In this document: positions 15,464 through 16,806 of the stretch, piece by piece
Layout: every line of letters begins with the position of its first letter
How positions within the stretch are numbered: position 1 is the stretch's first letter
Origin: Acidimicrobiales bacterium
Lineage (GTDB): Bacteria > Actinomycetota > Acidimicrobiia > Acidimicrobiales > JAKAVM01
Direction of reading: 5' to 3'
NCBI GenBank assembly: GCA_027451785.1
Contig: DAIDIS010000042.1
Span: 1 to 16,806, forward strand
Length of the DNA: 16,806 nucleotides
Notes under the pieces: generated by a model
Databases searched by the model: none
What the model was told of the DNA's origin: nothing
What the model saw: the letters and a program-made list of their open reading frames with translations, nothing else
Made by a program: the position numbers and the translations under genes

Positions 15464-16806
15464 ATGCTTGCTTGCACCATCGTCGCCAAGAACTATTTGC
15501 CCTTCGCCCGGGTGCTGGCTAAGTCTTACTCTGCAATGCATCCTGGCTCGCCCAGGTTCTCGGTACTCGTGGTGGATGAACCGGCAAACGGCCCCGGCAA
15601 CCGGGCGGGCGGATCTTCGCAAGCCCTTGCCGTCAGCCAGCCAGCGGGCGAAGGGAACAGCCAGCCAGCGGGCGAAGGGAGCAGCCAGCCAGCGGGCGAA
15701 GGGAACGACGAGCGGGTCGCTCAGGGGAGCGACTGGTCAGATGAACCTTTCGAGGTGCTGACGCTCTCCGACCTAAGCCTTGGCGGTGAGCTGGAAGCGA
15801 TGAACATGGCGGCAATCTACGACGTGATGGAGCTTGCCACCGCCGTCAAGCCTTGGCTGCTGGAGCTGCTTCTAGCCAGAGTTCCGGCTGGGGCGAGCGG
15901 GCCGGACGCGACCGTCATGTACATCGACCCCGACATTCAGGTCTTCTCCGACATGACCCCAGTTGGCGAACTCGCCGCCAAGCACGGGATTGTCTTGACT
16001 CCGCACTTGACCGCGGGAATTCCTCAGGATGGCAAGTTACCCGAAGAGCTGACAATCCTCGCGTCAGGCGTTTACAACTTGGGTTTCATAGCCCTGTCCG
16101 GCGATCAGTCGGCGCTCCTTGGAGAGTGGAAGTCACGCCTTAAGCGAGACTGCATCGTCGACTTTGAAGGGATGAATTTCGTCGACCAGCGAATCATGGA
16201 CTTCGGGCCTTCCGTTCACGAGGCTTACATTTTGCGAGATCCAGGCTGGAACGTCGCCTACTGGAACCTGGGAACCAGGCGAATATCGTGGAACGAGACT
16301 ACTGGCACGGTTGGGCCAAGCTCGGCAACGGCAACCGTAACAGAGGATGGGCGTGAGGGATCGTTCCCGCTCAGGTTCTTTCATTTCTCCGGCTACAACC
16401 CGAACAAGCCTTACCTGCTTTCCAAACACCAAGGAGCCTTTCCAAGGGTGCTCCTGTCGGAACGTGAAGACGTGGCGTTCGCCTGCGATAACTACGGCGA
16501 GCTGCTCATGGAAAATGGATTCGGGGAAGCTTCGCCCGAATACGCTTACAGCCGTTGCGGGGACTTCAAGCTCGACACGATTGCGAGACGCGCATACCGC
16601 AAGGAGCTTCTGGCTTACGAACGAGGCCAGACGGGTGAACCGCCAAACCCTTTTATTGCTTCCGGCCGCGACGCTTTTATCCAATGGCTGCGCTCGCCTT
16701 CAGATATTCCCGGCACACCGGCAAGGCTGGGTCGCTACCTAAGTCAATTTCGCGAGACTCGCCCCGACCTCAAGTCCGCATTTCCCGACATTGATGGCAA
16801 GGACCT
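15464..16806 (+). CDS. Glycosyltransferase with GT-A-like domain, truncated by the window edge
   Basis: The reading frame from the ATG at 15464 is open to the last base of the window (447 codons and two bases), so the gene continues beyond it. It parallels the 1005-aa glycosyltransferase at 10522-13539. The shared elements are MLACTIVAKNYLPFARVLAK, FSVLVVDEP, ATAVKPWL, an intact YIDPDIQVF DxD motif (Asp155, Asp157), TPHL, YNLGFIALS, FVDQRIMD and YWNLGTRRISW. The helical linker follows, with GEPPNPF, WLRSP and ARLGRYLSQFRETRPDLKSAFP. A GT4 domain probably lies to the right, by analogy. The DxD motif coordinates the metal and nucleotide-sugar in this fold. Between the second strand and the EVLTLSDL segment it has an in-frame Ser/Gln/Pro/Ala/Gly/Glu-rich insert made of a triplicated 24-bp unit. 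It starts 13 bp after the membrane-protein stop, so the two genes are likely co-transcribed. The ribosome binding site is weak. Confidence 0.88.
   Translation, partial: MLACTIVAKNYLPFARVLAKSYSAMHPGSPRFSVLVVDEPANGPGNRAGGSSQALAVSQPAGEGNSQPAGEGSSQPAGEGNDERVAQGSDWSDEPFEVLTLSDLSLGGELEAMNMAAIYDVMELATAVKPWLLELLLARVPAGASGPDATVMYIDPDIQVFSDMTPVGELAAKHGIVLTPHLTAGIPQDGKLPEELTILASGVYNLGFIALSGDQSALLGEWKSRLKRDCIVDFEGMNFVDQRIMDFGPSVHEAYILRDPGWNVAYWNLGTRRISWNETTGTVGPSSATATVTEDGREGSFPLRFFHFSGYNPNKPYLLSKHQGAFPRVLLSEREDVAFACDNYGELLMENGFGEASPEYAYSRCGDFKLDTIARRAYRKELLAYERGQTGEPPNPFIASGRDAFIQWLRSPSDIPGTPARLGRYLSQFRETRPDLKSAFPDIDGKD
15635..15706 (+). repeat. Three in-frame 24-bp tandem repeats inside the glycosyltransferase gene
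   Basis: Units at 15635-15658, 15659-15682 and 15683-15706 each encode SQPAGEG followed by N, S and N. The units are identical except for one base in the second. They lie in a loop of the GT-A-like domain that is not repetitive in the paralogue (residues 58-81 here). The near identity points to recent slippage or unequal recombination that preserves the frame. Confidence 0.92.

Noticed and set aside
15433..15815. Overlapping short frames in both strands around the 24-bp repeats
   Set aside because: They are by-products of the GC-rich repeat. The plus-strand frame from 15464 is open to the window end and matches the glycosyltransferase paralogue.

Overview
The window looks like a piece of a moderately GC-rich actinobacterial chromosome, most likely from the Acidimicrobiia or a relative. 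This rests on three things: a nickel superoxide dismutase with its dedicated maturation protease, a three-subunit actinobacterial-style transhydrogenase (PntAA/PntAB/PntB), and a large secreted protein built on the repeated 'DTR ... VDVxGYY' module that is common in that group. The taxonomic call is an inference from family distribution. I see no tRNA, rRNA, insertion sequence or CRISPR array.

Layout. Positions 1-322 are an edge stretch with no assignable gene. At 323-1232, sodX (NiSOD protease, minus) and sodN (NiSOD, plus) sit back to back. At 1267-2240 a perfect 38-bp palindrome leads into a small XRE-type DNA-binding protein followed by a DNA-polymerase-beta-like nucleotidyltransferase. 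This has the layout of a toxin-antitoxin or AbiE-like pair, and a 35-bp tandem duplication lies exactly at the junction of the two genes. At 2307-6108, all on the minus strand, the proton-translocating NAD(P) transhydrogenase operon pntAA-pntAB-pntB (4-nt overlaps) is followed by a MaoC-type hydratase. At 6270-6303 a perfect hairpin is the likely terminator of the next gene upstream.

At 6337-10092 (minus) a 1251-residue secreted protein is encoded, with a signal peptide, three DTR/GYY modules and long Ser/Thr/Ala-rich beta-sandwich-like regions. It is preceded by a strong Shine-Dalgarno, a candidate promoter and a roughly 130-nt leader containing an inverted repeat. At 10522-16806 lies a glycosylation cluster: a 1005-residue two-domain glycosyltransferase (minus), then divergently a polytopic GT-C-like membrane protein (plus), then a second glycosyltransferase with the same N-terminal architecture that runs off the right edge.

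The left half is thus redox housekeeping: superoxide defence, NADPH supply and an acyl hydratase. The right half is cell-surface biology: a large exported protein beside enzymes that could decorate it or build a surface polysaccharide. The most unusual points are the duplication that splits what would otherwise be one XRE-nucleotidyltransferase reading frame, the palindrome in front of it, and a glycosyltransferase paralogue pair in which one member has lost half of its DxD motif while the other carries an in-frame 24-bp triplication.
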